Of a DNA stretch of 64,000 bases, positions 1-8,000 are shown in pieces (position 1 is the first letter of the stretch; each line of letters starts with the position of its first letter). Source of the DNA: Nocardia terrae (lineage in GTDB: Bacteria; Actinomycetota; Actinomycetes; Mycobacteriales; Mycobacteriaceae); assembly GCF_009760405.1 (NCBI RefSeq), contig NZ_WRPP01000004.1, positions 372,001-436,000 on the forward strand, read 5' to 3'. Below the pieces are notes generated by a model that saw nothing but the letters and a program-made list of their open reading frames with translations, ran no database searches and was not told the origin of the DNA. The position numbers were made by a program, and so were the translations under genes.

Positions 1-1
1 C

Positions 2-274
2 GCGATCGGTTCCATGACGCTGCGTGAGCGGATCGGTACGCCGCGGCGCTCCCCCGCCCCGGCGCCGTCGGGCTGCTCGCCGGAGAACTGCATGATCGAG
101 GCCGACTTCCTCGAGGATGTCGGTTTCAAGGTGGTGGCCTCGCATCACCGGTTCCCGCGTCTGCGACTGGAATTGGATCATGAGCACCTGTGGAAGGAAG
201 ACGTCGAGCGCGCGCTCGATCAGCTCCTGGCGGCAGCGGAGCTGACCATGCCGACCCGCATCGCCACGCGGTAG
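2..274 (+). CDS. C-terminal part of an Rv3916c-like conserved protein (5' end outside window)
   Basis: The frame is open from base 2, so the gene begins upstream of the window; 90 codons and the stop are visible. The visible part ends in an acidic, leucine-rich segment (LDHEHLWKEDVERALDQLL). I see no diagnostic motif and do not assign a function. The identification rests on context: in M. tuberculosis Rv3916c lies between parB and cwlM and is convergent with cwlM, which is the arrangement here. A strong hairpin follows the stop. The coding call is firm; the family is inferred from synteny. Confidence 0.65.
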   Translation, partial: AIGSMTLRERIGTPRRSPAPAPSGCSPENCMIEADFLEDVGFKVVASHHRFPRLRLELDHEHLWKEDVERALDQLLAAAELTMPTRIATR

Positions 275-299
275 ATCCACTCCCCCGCCTCGAACGAGA

Positions 300-332
300 A
301 ACCCCTCCAGCCCGAATGGGTTGGAGGGGTTT
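300..332. terminator. Bidirectional hairpin terminator between convergent genes
   Basis: An inverted repeat with arms ACCCCTCCA (301-309) and TGGAGGGGT (322-330) encloses a short GC-rich loop that can pair further (CCC with GGG). It is flanked by A residues on the left and TTTGTTT on the right, so it can act for both the Rv3916c-like gene and cwlM. Confidence 0.75.
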
Positions 333-347
333 GTTTCATGTGAAACA
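332..347. promoter_or_regulatory. parS-like ParB binding site
   Basis: The 16-mer TGTTTCATGTGAAACA differs at one central base from the canonical parS palindrome TGTTTCACGTGAAACA. It lies between convergent genes, immediately right of the terminator hairpin, where it disturbs no coding sequence. parAB is expected just outside the left edge by synteny, and parS sites cluster near oriC, so the position fits. ParB binding is an inference. Confidence 0.65.
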
Positions 348-364
348 TACGAGCCGATCGACGC

Positions 365-1561
365 TCAGAGGCGGTCGGCGGCGGCCAGTTCCTCGGCGAG
401 CAGTTCGGCGAATGTGTAAGTCCCCGTGGGCTGGTCGTCCTGGCCCAGCAGGTACAGGCGCTTGACCGAGATCAGGATCGCCTCGGCGATCACGTCGCGC
501 ATGCGCGGATTGGTCAGCACGGCGGAGTCGTAATCGTTGGACAGGTAGCCGATGTCGACCTGAACCGTCGGCATCTTGGTCAGGCGCAACAGATCCCAAG
601 TCCGGGCGTGGGTCCGGCAGTCCTGCAACGAGGTTCGCGCGACGATCTCACGCTGGATGAACCCGGCCAGCACCTGTCCGATCATGGACGTGGAGCCGTG
701 CGAATTGCCGAAGTGGAAGCTGGCCACGCCGCTGGCGGAACCGCTGTCGTTGCTGGCGCAGCGCAGCGAGATCATCAGGTCGGCGTCGAAGGTGTTGGAG
801 GTCTCCGCCCGCTCGGCGTCGGAGGGGTTGGAGCCCCACGGCCGCGACAGGAAGGTCTCCATACCGGTTGCGGCCATGCGGCCTTCGAGGCGGCTGGCCA
901 GATCCCAGAGGATCTCCGATTCGTAGACCTCACCGAATTCGGTCGGCACGCCCGAACCCTTGTCCGGCCCGCCCAGGCCCGGGTCGATGACGATGCGCTT
1001 GCCGGTGAGCTGCGGCCCGGCCCGGTGCACCACCTCTTCCTCGGCGATGCGATGCGGGTTGCCGCCGGTCACGCGGGCGCCCAGCAGGTCCAGCGAGCGC
1101 AGCGTATCCGGACCGCAGATGCCGTCGGAGGACAGGCCGATCTCGCGCTGGAACGAGGTGAGCGCGTCGTGCGTGTGCGGCCCGAAATAGCCGTCCACCC
1201 GATGCACGTAGAAGCCCAGATCCTGCAGTCGCCGCTGCAGAGTGGCGACATCGTCGCCGTACAGCGGTGCGGACAGCTGGTAGATGAGGGTTCGCGCGCC
1301 CAGCCGGTAGGAGGCTTCCTTCAGCGCGCGGTAGGTGGCCGGACCGACCACGCCGTCGACCAGGAGTCCGCGATGCTGCTGAAAGGCGCGGACCGCGGAG
1401 TCCAGATCATGGTCGAAGGTGGCGTCGGAATCCTTCCAGAACTCCCCGATCGGACCCGAGGGGTCGCTGTTGGGGTGGGAATGCAGGAACCCGAGGCTTG
1501 CCAGGGTGCTCCGAACCTCTGCTACGGCTGGTCCTGTATCGCCGTGACGAAGTCGGTGCAT
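365..1561 (-). CDS. cwlM: CwlM-type peptidoglycan synthesis regulator (catalytically dead amidase fold)
   Basis: The 398-residue product has two N-terminal peptidoglycan-binding repeats (AVRAFQQHRGLLVDGVVG; ALTSFQREIGLSSDGICG) followed by an Amidase_3 domain, as in M. tuberculosis CwlM. The usual zinc-binding DPGHGG motif reads DPGLGG, and the second histidine region reads SLRCAS, so two metal ligands are missing. This matches CwlM, a non-hydrolytic activator of MurA that is phosphorylated by PknB. The threonine-rich C-terminal motif PTGTYTFAELL, the region phosphorylated in mycobacteria, is kept. The ATG at 1561 follows GGAAGGAAAGGG; an in-frame GTG at 1600 is possible. It is read in the same direction as trxA, 221 bp downstream of it. 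Confidence 0.9.
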   Translation of the reverse strand: MHRLRHGDTGPAVAEVRSTLASLGFLHSHPNSDPSGPIGEFWKDSDATFDHDLDSAVRAFQQHRGLLVDGVVGPATYRALKEASYRLGARTLIYQLSAPLYGDDVATLQRRLQDLGFYVHRVDGYFGPHTHDALTSFQREIGLSSDGICGPDTLRSLDLLGARVTGGNPHRIAEEEVVHRAGPQLTGKRIVIDPGLGGPDKGSGVPTEFGEVYESEILWDLASRLEGRMAATGMETFLSRPWGSNPSDAERAETSNTFDADLMISLRCASNDSGSASGVASFHFGNSHGSTSMIGQVLAGFIQREIVARTSLQDCRTHARTWDLLRLTKMPTVQVDIGYLSNDYDSAVLTNPRMRDVIAEAILISVKRLYLLGQDDQPTGTYTFAELLAEELAAADRL

Positions 1562-1782
1562 GCGTGAGAGCCCTTTCCTTCCGCCAACCCGGGTACCCAC
1601 TCATGCGTCGGTTCACACCTTCGCACGACCGGAGCGTCGAATGATTGTTTCAGACCCGGACCGAATTTCGGCAACTGTCGAGTGCAGGCATCCTAACCCT
1701 GGCGCCCGCGTCAGGGGCCGAAGGCGGGAACCCGCGCGGATCACGCGGCCCCCCTTCGGCGCCGAAATTCTATCCAGCCTCG

Positions 1783-2121
1783 TTAAAGAACTTCTTGCAG
1801 TTCGCGCAAGAGGGCCGCTTTGCCCTTTGCGCCGACAATCCGCTTGGTCTCCTTGCCGCCCTGGAACAGGACCATGGTGGGCAGCGAGAGGATGCCGTAG
1901 TGGGAGGCCGTCTCCGGGTTGTTGTCGGCGTCCAGCTTCGCGATGGTGATCTTGTCGGTGTTGGCCGCGGCGATCTCCTCGAGCACCGGGGCGACCATCT
2001 TGCACGGGCCGCACCAGGCCGCCCAGAAGTCCACGAGCACAGGCTTTTCGCTGAGCAGCACCTCGTCGGCGAAGGTGGCGTCGGTCACCGTCTTGGTGGC
2101 TGAGGTCTTGGCGTCGGACAT
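1783..2121 (-). CDS. trxA: Thioredoxin
   Basis: A 112-residue cytoplasmic thioredoxin with the redox motif WCGPC at residues 36-40 and the cis-proline region SLPTMVLFQGG. It reduces protein disulfides and is itself reduced by the thioredoxin reductase encoded just upstream, whose stop is 11 bp from this ATG. AGGAG precedes the ATG at 2121. In the mycobacterial equivalent this is TrxC (Rv3914). The length is normal for the family and nothing is missing. Confidence 0.95.
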   Translation of the reverse strand: MSDAKTSATKTVTDATFADEVLLSEKPVLVDFWAAWCGPCKMVAPVLEEIAAANTDKITIAKLDADNNPETASHYGILSLPTMVLFQGGKETKRIVGAKGKAALLRELQEVL

Positions 2122-2132
2122 TGCCCTGCTCC

Positions 2133-3116
2133 TTAGTTGTTCACTTCCACCGGCGCACCGGCGTGATCGAGGGTGTTGGTGGTGATGTCACCCTGTTCGG
2201 CGAGCCAGCGCTCGGCGTCGATGGCCGCGCGGCAGCCGGTGCCGGCGGCGGTGATGGCCTGCCGGTAGGTGTGGTCGACCAGGTCGCCGGCGGCGAAGAC
2301 GCCGGGCAGCGAGGTGTAGGTGCTCTGGCCCTTGACCTCCACGTAGCCCTCGCCGTCCAGATCGACCTGGCCGCGCACCAGTTCGCTGCGCGGGTCGTGG
2401 CCGATGGCGACGAACAGGCCGGTGGCGGCCAGCTCGGAGGTCTCACCGGTGCGGGTGTCCCGGACGGTGAGGTGGGTGACGGCCGTATCTCCGTGCACCG
2501 CAACGACTTCCGAGTTCAACTGGAAGCGGATCTTGTCGTTGTTCTTGGCGCGCTCGAGCATGATGCGGGAGGCGCGGAACTCCTCGCGGCGGTGGATGAT
2601 GGTCACCGAGTTGGCGAACTTGGTGAGGAAGGTCGCCTCCTCCATGGCCGAGTCGCCGCCGCCGACCACCACGATGTCCTGGCCCTTGAAGAAGAAGCCG
2701 TCACAGGTGGCGCAGGCGCTGACGCCGCGGCCGAGCAGTTCCTGCTCGCCGGGGACGCCGAGGTAGCGGGCCGCGGAGCCCATGGCGAGGATGACGGCGT
2801 ACGCCTCGAACACCTCGCCGCCGACGGTCACCTTCTTGATGCGACCGGTCAGGTCGAGCTCGTCGACGTCCTCGGTGCGGATGTCGGTGCCGAAGCGCTT
2901 GGCCTGCTCCCGCATCTCCTCCATCAGGTCGGGGCCCATGATGCCCTCGCGGAAGCCGGGGAAGTTCTCGACCTCGGTGGTGGTCATGAGCGCGCCGCCG
3001 AACTGGGTGCCCTCGAAGAGCAGGGGTTCGAGTTCCGCGCGGGCGGCGTACACCGCTGCGGTGTAGCCGGCCGGACCGGAACCGACGATGATCAGGTCGC
3101 GAACAGGCGTGCTCAA
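2133..3116 (-). CDS. trxB: Thioredoxin reductase
   Basis: A 327-residue flavoprotein that transfers electrons from NADPH through FAD to thioredoxin. The FAD-binding GSGPAG lies at residues 12-17, the redox-active CATC at 135-138, the NADPH-binding VVGGGDSAMEEA shortly after, and the second FAD motif (GVFAAGDL) near the C-terminus. The start is the TTG at 3116, with GGAGGG upstream and an immediate STPVRDLIIVGSG N-terminus. It forms a tight unit with trxA. The anti-sigma gene ends 110 bp upstream, so sigM-rsmA-trxB-trxA may be read together. Confidence 0.95.
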   Translation of the reverse strand: MSTPVRDLIIVGSGPAGYTAAVYAARAELEPLLFEGTQFGGALMTTTEVENFPGFREGIMGPDLMEEMREQAKRFGTDIRTEDVDELDLTGRIKKVTVGGEVFEAYAVILAMGSAARYLGVPGEQELLGRGVSACATCDGFFFKGQDIVVVGGGDSAMEEATFLTKFANSVTIIHRREEFRASRIMLERAKNNDKIRFQLNSEVVAVHGDTAVTHLTVRDTRTGETSELAATGLFVAIGHDPRSELVRGQVDLDGEGYVEVKGQSTYTSLPGVFAAGDLVDHTYRQAITAAGTGCRAAIDAERWLAEQGDITTNTLDHAGAPVEVNN

Positions 3117-3225
3117 GGGGCCCTCCGAAGCTGGTGTGCAGACTGGCTCGATTTATTCGAGCGTGAGCGTGTCGGTCAACAACAGCCTAAACGGTTCTGT
3201 TCCCGCGCCTGTTCGACCACGGGCG

Positions 3226-4119
3226 TCAGCCGATATCGGCGCGTCCGAGCACCTGGGGATTGCCTGGGCCGCAGGCGGTTCCGAGGACGGCCGCGGTGAT
3301 CTGCGGTGGTTTCGGTCCCTGGAGCAGAACCAGTACGCCCGGTGTGCCGGAGAACACAACGCTGCGCTCGCCGAGTATCTGGCGGTCCAGTCCGGCCGCC
3401 TGTAGGCACGTGGCGAGTGCGTTTCCGGTTGCCAGGGGTCCGGTGATGTCGTGGCGGCCCATGGCGGTGAGCAGCGCCGTGGGCGGCATAGCCGGGTCCA
3501 GGTTGGCGTCGGCGGCCGCCACGGCGGTCGGGGCCACCGTGTGGGTGCTCAGGGCGTCCACGGCCACCACAGCGCCCGCGACGACCGCCGCTGCGGCCGC
3601 GGCGGCGGTGACCCAGCGCAGGCGGCGGGAGGGCCGCTCGTCGAGCCGGATCGGTTCGGCGAGATCGAGGTCCTCCTCCGGCCCGGGATCGAGCTCGGGT
3701 TCCTCGAGTTCGCGGGGATCGAGCCGGCCGGTGTCGAAGATGGACCCGTTGAGGACCGGGATGGGCGCGGTGGCCGCCGGGGCCGGGTGAGTCGAGCGGG
3801 TGACCGGTGGCGGGGCGACGGGCAGCCGGGTGACGCTGGCGAGTCGTTCCGGAGTGTCGCCGTTGGCGAGGTCGGTGATCATGCGCTCGAGGCGGTCGGC
3901 CACCTCGGCGGGCATGGGGTGGGCGATGGTCTCGTCGCGACCGAGCTCGCGCAGCCGGGCGTCGACGCGGTCGAGTGAGTTCAGATAGCGCATGGCGTCG
4001 GGGTCGCGGCGGACCGCGGGCCAGAGCCGCTCGGATTCGTCGGGTGGCAGGCTGCCGCCGTGCAGATCGGCGAGCAGCTCGGTGGAGAAGGGCGGCGTGG
4101 GCACGGTGGTACCCGCCAT
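3226..4119 (-). CDS. rsmA: Membrane anti-sigma factor paired with SigM (RsmA-like)
   Basis: A 297-residue protein directly downstream of sigM. The cytoplasmic N-terminal half contains the short acidic helix-rich segment typical of ECF anti-sigma factors (LLADLHGGSLPPDESERLWPAV). A proline- and glutamate-rich linker follows, then one alanine/valine transmembrane helix around residues 145-170, and an extracytoplasmic tail of about 120 residues with two cysteines. The family holds its sigma factor inactive at the membrane. I chose the ATG at 4119 because AGGAGGAG lies just upstream; an in-frame ATG at 4140 with GGAGGGG is a close alternative. The equivalent in M. tuberculosis is Rv3912. Confidence 0.8.
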   Translation of the reverse strand: MAGTTVPTPPFSTELLADLHGGSLPPDESERLWPAVRRDPDAMRYLNSLDRVDARLRELGRDETIAHPMPAEVADRLERMITDLANGDTPERLASVTRLPVAPPPVTRSTHPAPAATAPIPVLNGSIFDTGRLDPRELEEPELDPGPEEDLDLAEPIRLDERPSRRLRWVTAAAAAAAVVAGAVVAVDALSTHTVAPTAVAAADANLDPAMPPTALLTAMGRHDITGPLATGNALATCLQAAGLDRQILGERSVVFSGTPGVLVLLQGPKPPQITAAVLGTACGPGNPQVLGRADIG

Positions 4120-4241
4120 TGCTCCTCCTGTTTCCTCCATTGCCCCTCCAGGGCTTCGAGTGGGAATCGCAGACCTGTCTTTGTATCTGACGCAGCGGAA
4201 CCGGACAAGGTTCCACCAATGGCGCGTTGTTCTACCGGAGT

Positions 4242-4802
4242 TCAGGTGTCGCGAAAGTGCTCTTGCAGTCGGCGGCGTCCCCGCGAACAGCGGCTCTTGA
4301 CCGTGCCCTCCGGAATGCCCAGCAGCGCAGCGGCATCCGCGATGGAGTAGCCCTCGAGCTCCACCGCGACCAGGGCGGTGCGCTGGTCGGCGGGCAGCAG
4401 GAACAGCGCCGCGTCGACCAGCAGGCTGGCCTCCAGGGCCGCGTAATCGTCGCGGGGGCAGCGGAGTTCGTCCTCTTTGTCCTCGGGCAGCGGATCGGTG
4501 CGGCGCAGTTTGTTGCGGCGGATGCGGTCCAGGCAGGCGTTCATGACGATCCGGTGCAGCCAGCTGCGAACCTCGGCGTCGCCGCGGAACGATGCCGCGC
4601 CGCGATGTGCGGACAGAAAGGCTTCCTGGACGCAGTCGGCGGCGTCCTCGCGACCGTAGGAGGCGCGTAGCGCGGTCTGCCAGAGGTGGTCGTAGTGGCG
4701 GCGGAACAGTTCGGCGAAGGCGTAGGGCGCCCCGCCGACGTGGGCGGCCAACAGGTCGCGATCGCTGACCTGCACTTCCACCATCTCGTTTGCTGACGAC
4801 AC
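4242..4802 (-). CDS. sigM: ECF RNA polymerase sigma factor SigM
   Basis: A 186-residue ECF sigma factor with region 2 (AFAELFRRHYDHLWQTAL, then DAADCVQEAFLSAHR) and region 4 with its helix-turn-helix (YSIADAAALLGIPEGTVKSRCSRGRRRL). There is no extra domain. The GTG at 4802 follows GAGGGGA; an in-frame ATG at 4784 is an alternative. The cognate anti-sigma gene follows after about 120 bp, and trxB-trxA lie beyond it, the order seen in mycobacteria. The thioredoxin genes may belong to its regulon, but that is inferred only from neighbourhood. Confidence 0.92.
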   Translation of the reverse strand: MSSANEMVEVQVSDRDLLAAHVGGAPYAFAELFRRHYDHLWQTALRASYGREDAADCVQEAFLSAHRGAASFRGDAEVRSWLHRIVMNACLDRIRRNKLRRTDPLPEDKEDELRCPRDDYAALEASLLVDAALFLLPADQRTALVAVELEGYSIADAAALLGIPEGTVKSRCSRGRRRLQEHFRDT

Positions 4803-5068
4803 CGCATCCCCTCAGATCGGCGGGCACGGCCTGAACACGGACCGGGCGTCACCGAGTGTTTTGGCTGTCATCCGGGACCGCCGAAGCCGGTTCCCAGGTG
4901 CTCCCCTTGCCGAGAGTACGCAAGATCATATCGAAGATAACGATTCGGTAGCAATGGATCGCGCGAAAAAAGCCCTGGTAGGCGGGCTGTTCGGGCGAAT
5001 CGGGCGGACGATGACCGCCCAGAATGTGTCGACCGGGCATCGTCACCGGCCGGGTGGAACCCCCGGAA
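4803..5068 (-). promoter_or_regulatory. sigM upstream region with weak ECF-type -35 element
   Basis: These 266 bp separate sigM from the end of murJ. On the minus strand GGGAACC occurs at 4895-4889, resembling the GGAAC -35 box of ECF sigma factors. A convincing CGTC-type -10 is not seen at the expected spacing; the nearest sequence reads CGGATGAC. Autoregulation by SigM is therefore only a possibility. No gene is supported here. Confidence 0.3.
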
Positions 5069-8000
5069 CTACGGCGTTGCTTCGAAGCGGATTTCGGCGA
5101 GCGAGGACTGGAACTGACCCCCGTTGTTGGCCAGCTGGGTGATCCAGACGAGGACGTACCGGGCGGGCTGGTCGGCCCGCACCGGAATCTCCGTGGTGCC
5201 GTCGCCGAGCACCGCCGACCCGATCAGCTGGGTCTGATCGAGGGTCGGCGAGGCGGTCGGCGAGGTGCGGATCTCGACCTGCGTTCCGGGCGAGGGCGAT
5301 TCGATGGCCACCTTGGTCAGCTTGCTGGGGCTGCCCAGGGTGGCCAGCACGCCCACGCCCTTCTTCAGGGCCGGGAACTGCTGGAAATAGGCGTCGGTGC
5401 GCCACGTGGTGGCCGGGTTGTTGTCCAGCACCGCCCCGACGCTGCCGACATTGTCGGGGGTGCCCTCCGGGGAGAACACCGTCGCTCCGGTGACCGGCAC
5501 CGGCACGCCGCCGGTGGCCGGAGCGCCGGCGGGGGTCTGGGACGCACCGGGACTCGGCGGCGGGGTCGCCGAGGTGGTGAGCCCGATATTGCGCTGTTCG
5601 TTGAGCGGGGCGTTGGAGGAGCCGGGCGCGAAGACGCTCAGCAGCCACCAGATGATGACGCCGACCACCAGCGCGGCCAGCACGCCCAGACCGACCAGGA
5701 TCCACATCATCCGCTGCGAGCGTTCCTTCTCGGCCGCCAGCAGTTCCGGATCGGCGAGGGTCTCGTCGGGTGCGCTCGGCGGCTTCTGGCCGAGTCTGAG
5801 CACCGGGATGAAATCGGTCTTCTGGTCCACCACCGACGCCTGCTCCAGCACGTGCTGGACGGTGGCGGCGGTGCGCACGCCCTTGTTGGATTCCAGCGAG
5901 CGCACCGCGACCGCGGAGATCTCGAAGGGCACCTCGGGCCGAATCGTCCTGGGCTCCACCGGGGTTCCGTCCGGCCCGAAGTCGGCCAGCGGCAGTCCGC
6001 CGACGGTGGCCGCGGTGCCGGAGATCCCGGCGACGCGAATCGGCCAGTGCGCGGTGATGAGTGCGTAGAGCATGGCCCCGAGGCCGCGCACGTCGGACTG
6101 CGCGTCCGAATCGGACAGCGTGCCGGGGAAGGCCAGCACGGCGTCGCCCGACGCGCTGATGCGCACCCGATCCGGGTGGTCGATGGACAGCGAACCACCG
6201 CCGCGGTGCGCCATTTCGGCCGCCGCCGCCAGCGCCCGCACGGCACGGGCCGCGCCGATGGGCGAGGGCACGGTCTCGGCCATCTCCTTGAGCGAGCGGC
6301 CGGGCGTCCATTCGGCCACCACGATGCCGCCGGAGGAACCGCGCACCACGTCCAGCACGCGAGCCAGGCCGGGCGAGTTGATCCGGCCCAGGCGCAGCGT
6401 GCGCGACAGAATGGCCTGCGGGCCATCGTGTCCGGAGTTGTCGGTGGCCTGCTGATCCGCGTCGACGAAGGTGAGCGCGACCTCGCGGTCGAGCTTCACG
6501 TCGAGGGCCTGCCAGAACTTGAGGCCGCGCGCGCCGCCGTGGCTGGCCAGCAGCCGGTAGCGGCCACCCGCCACCGAGGCGCCGGGGGTCAGCTTGGGAC
6601 CGCGCTGGATCCGCTTGCTCGGCGATTCCACCCGCATGGGCGGCATCAGCGGCGAGACGGCCTCGTACACACCGGTTTCGGGACCGGGGTGGTCGTCCTC
6701 CGTGCCCTCGGAGCCCTCCGGTAGGTTCTCGGGTTCCGCCTGGTCGCCGCCGCCGGAGCGGGCCGCCGATTTGGCTGGGCCACCGGACTTTCCGCCGGAC
6801 TCGCCGGGGGGAGGGGTGTCCGTGGACAGCCCGCCGCCCGCGGCCGTTGCGGATTCGGCGGCCGGGACACCGCCCGCCGCGTCGTCGCTCACCCTCGCGC
6901 CTCCTTCTCCGTGGTGTGTCGAAGACCGTTGTGTCGGACCCGGAACCGGCGCGCCAGGTCGGCCGGTTGCGTTTGCCTGCGGAACAGGGTACGGGAACTC
7001 GGTCTTCTCGGTGCTGTCAACCGCGTCGGGCCGGATGACGGGCAGCACCATGGTCTGCGCGTCGAGGTAGGGATCGAAGCGGTAGTAGTAGGGCGCTGCC
7101 CGCAGGTCCGGCTTGGGCAGCAGGGTGGTCTCGTGGATGTCCTCGAGCGGCGTGCCGTCGAGGTCGAGATCCGGTGCCGGCGGGGTGATGCCGAGGCGGC
7201 GCGAGATGGCGACGGTGATGGCCACGATCTCGGGGATGCCGAGCAGGCGCATCAGGCCGAAGGCCACGCCGAACATGACGATGGCGGTCAGGCCGACCCG
7301 TACCAGCGAGCCGATGCCGTGGAAGGAGTCCGAAAGCCGGTGCAGCCCCAGCACTTTGTCCACGATCAGCATGACCGCGCCGCCGGCCAGCGAGGCCAGC
7401 CCGACCCGGGTGATGGTGCGCCCGACATTGGTCATGCGGAGGTCGCCGAGGCTGCGGTGCAGCAGCCACGCGCCGATGATCGCGCCCGATACGAAGCCCA
7501 GCCCGTTGGCCACGCCGAGGGCGATGACCACGTGCTTGTCGGAGAAGAAGACCGGGGCCAGCGCCGAGAGCGCGATCTTGACGCTGGTGATGCCGAGGAT
7601 GATCCAGGTCGGTGTCCAGGCTTGTTCACGCGCGTAGAAGACCCGCAGGTGGATCAGCACCAGCGCGTACGGGATCAGCGTGAACGCCGACCACGACACC
7701 GCCTCGCCGAGCCGTCCGGCCGACCCGCCGAAACGTCCGTAGCCGTAGAGCGCCTCGCCGATCTGCGGTCCGGCGAAGGTCAGGAAGGTGACGATGGGGA
7801 CCAGCGCGATCATGGTCAATCGGGTCGCCGCGCCGAGATCGTCCACCACTGCGGGCGTGTCGTCGGCGGCGGCATTGCGGCTCAGCCGCGGCATGATCGC
7901 GGTCAGCAGGGTGACGCCGATGACGCCGTACGGCAATTGCAGTAGCGCCCAGGCGTTCTGGTAGATCGCGGGACCCGCGACGTCCACGTGCGAGGAGACC

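Noticed and set aside
365..1561. Active N-acetylmuramoyl-L-alanine amidase
   Set aside because: Two zinc ligands are replaced, so the enzymatic label is not supported despite the amidase fold.
3226..4827. 533-residue fusion of sigM-region sequence with the anti-sigma factor
   Set aside because: The upstream part is sigM read in the wrong frame. A strong AGGAGGAG-ATG start at 4119 defines the anti-sigma gene.
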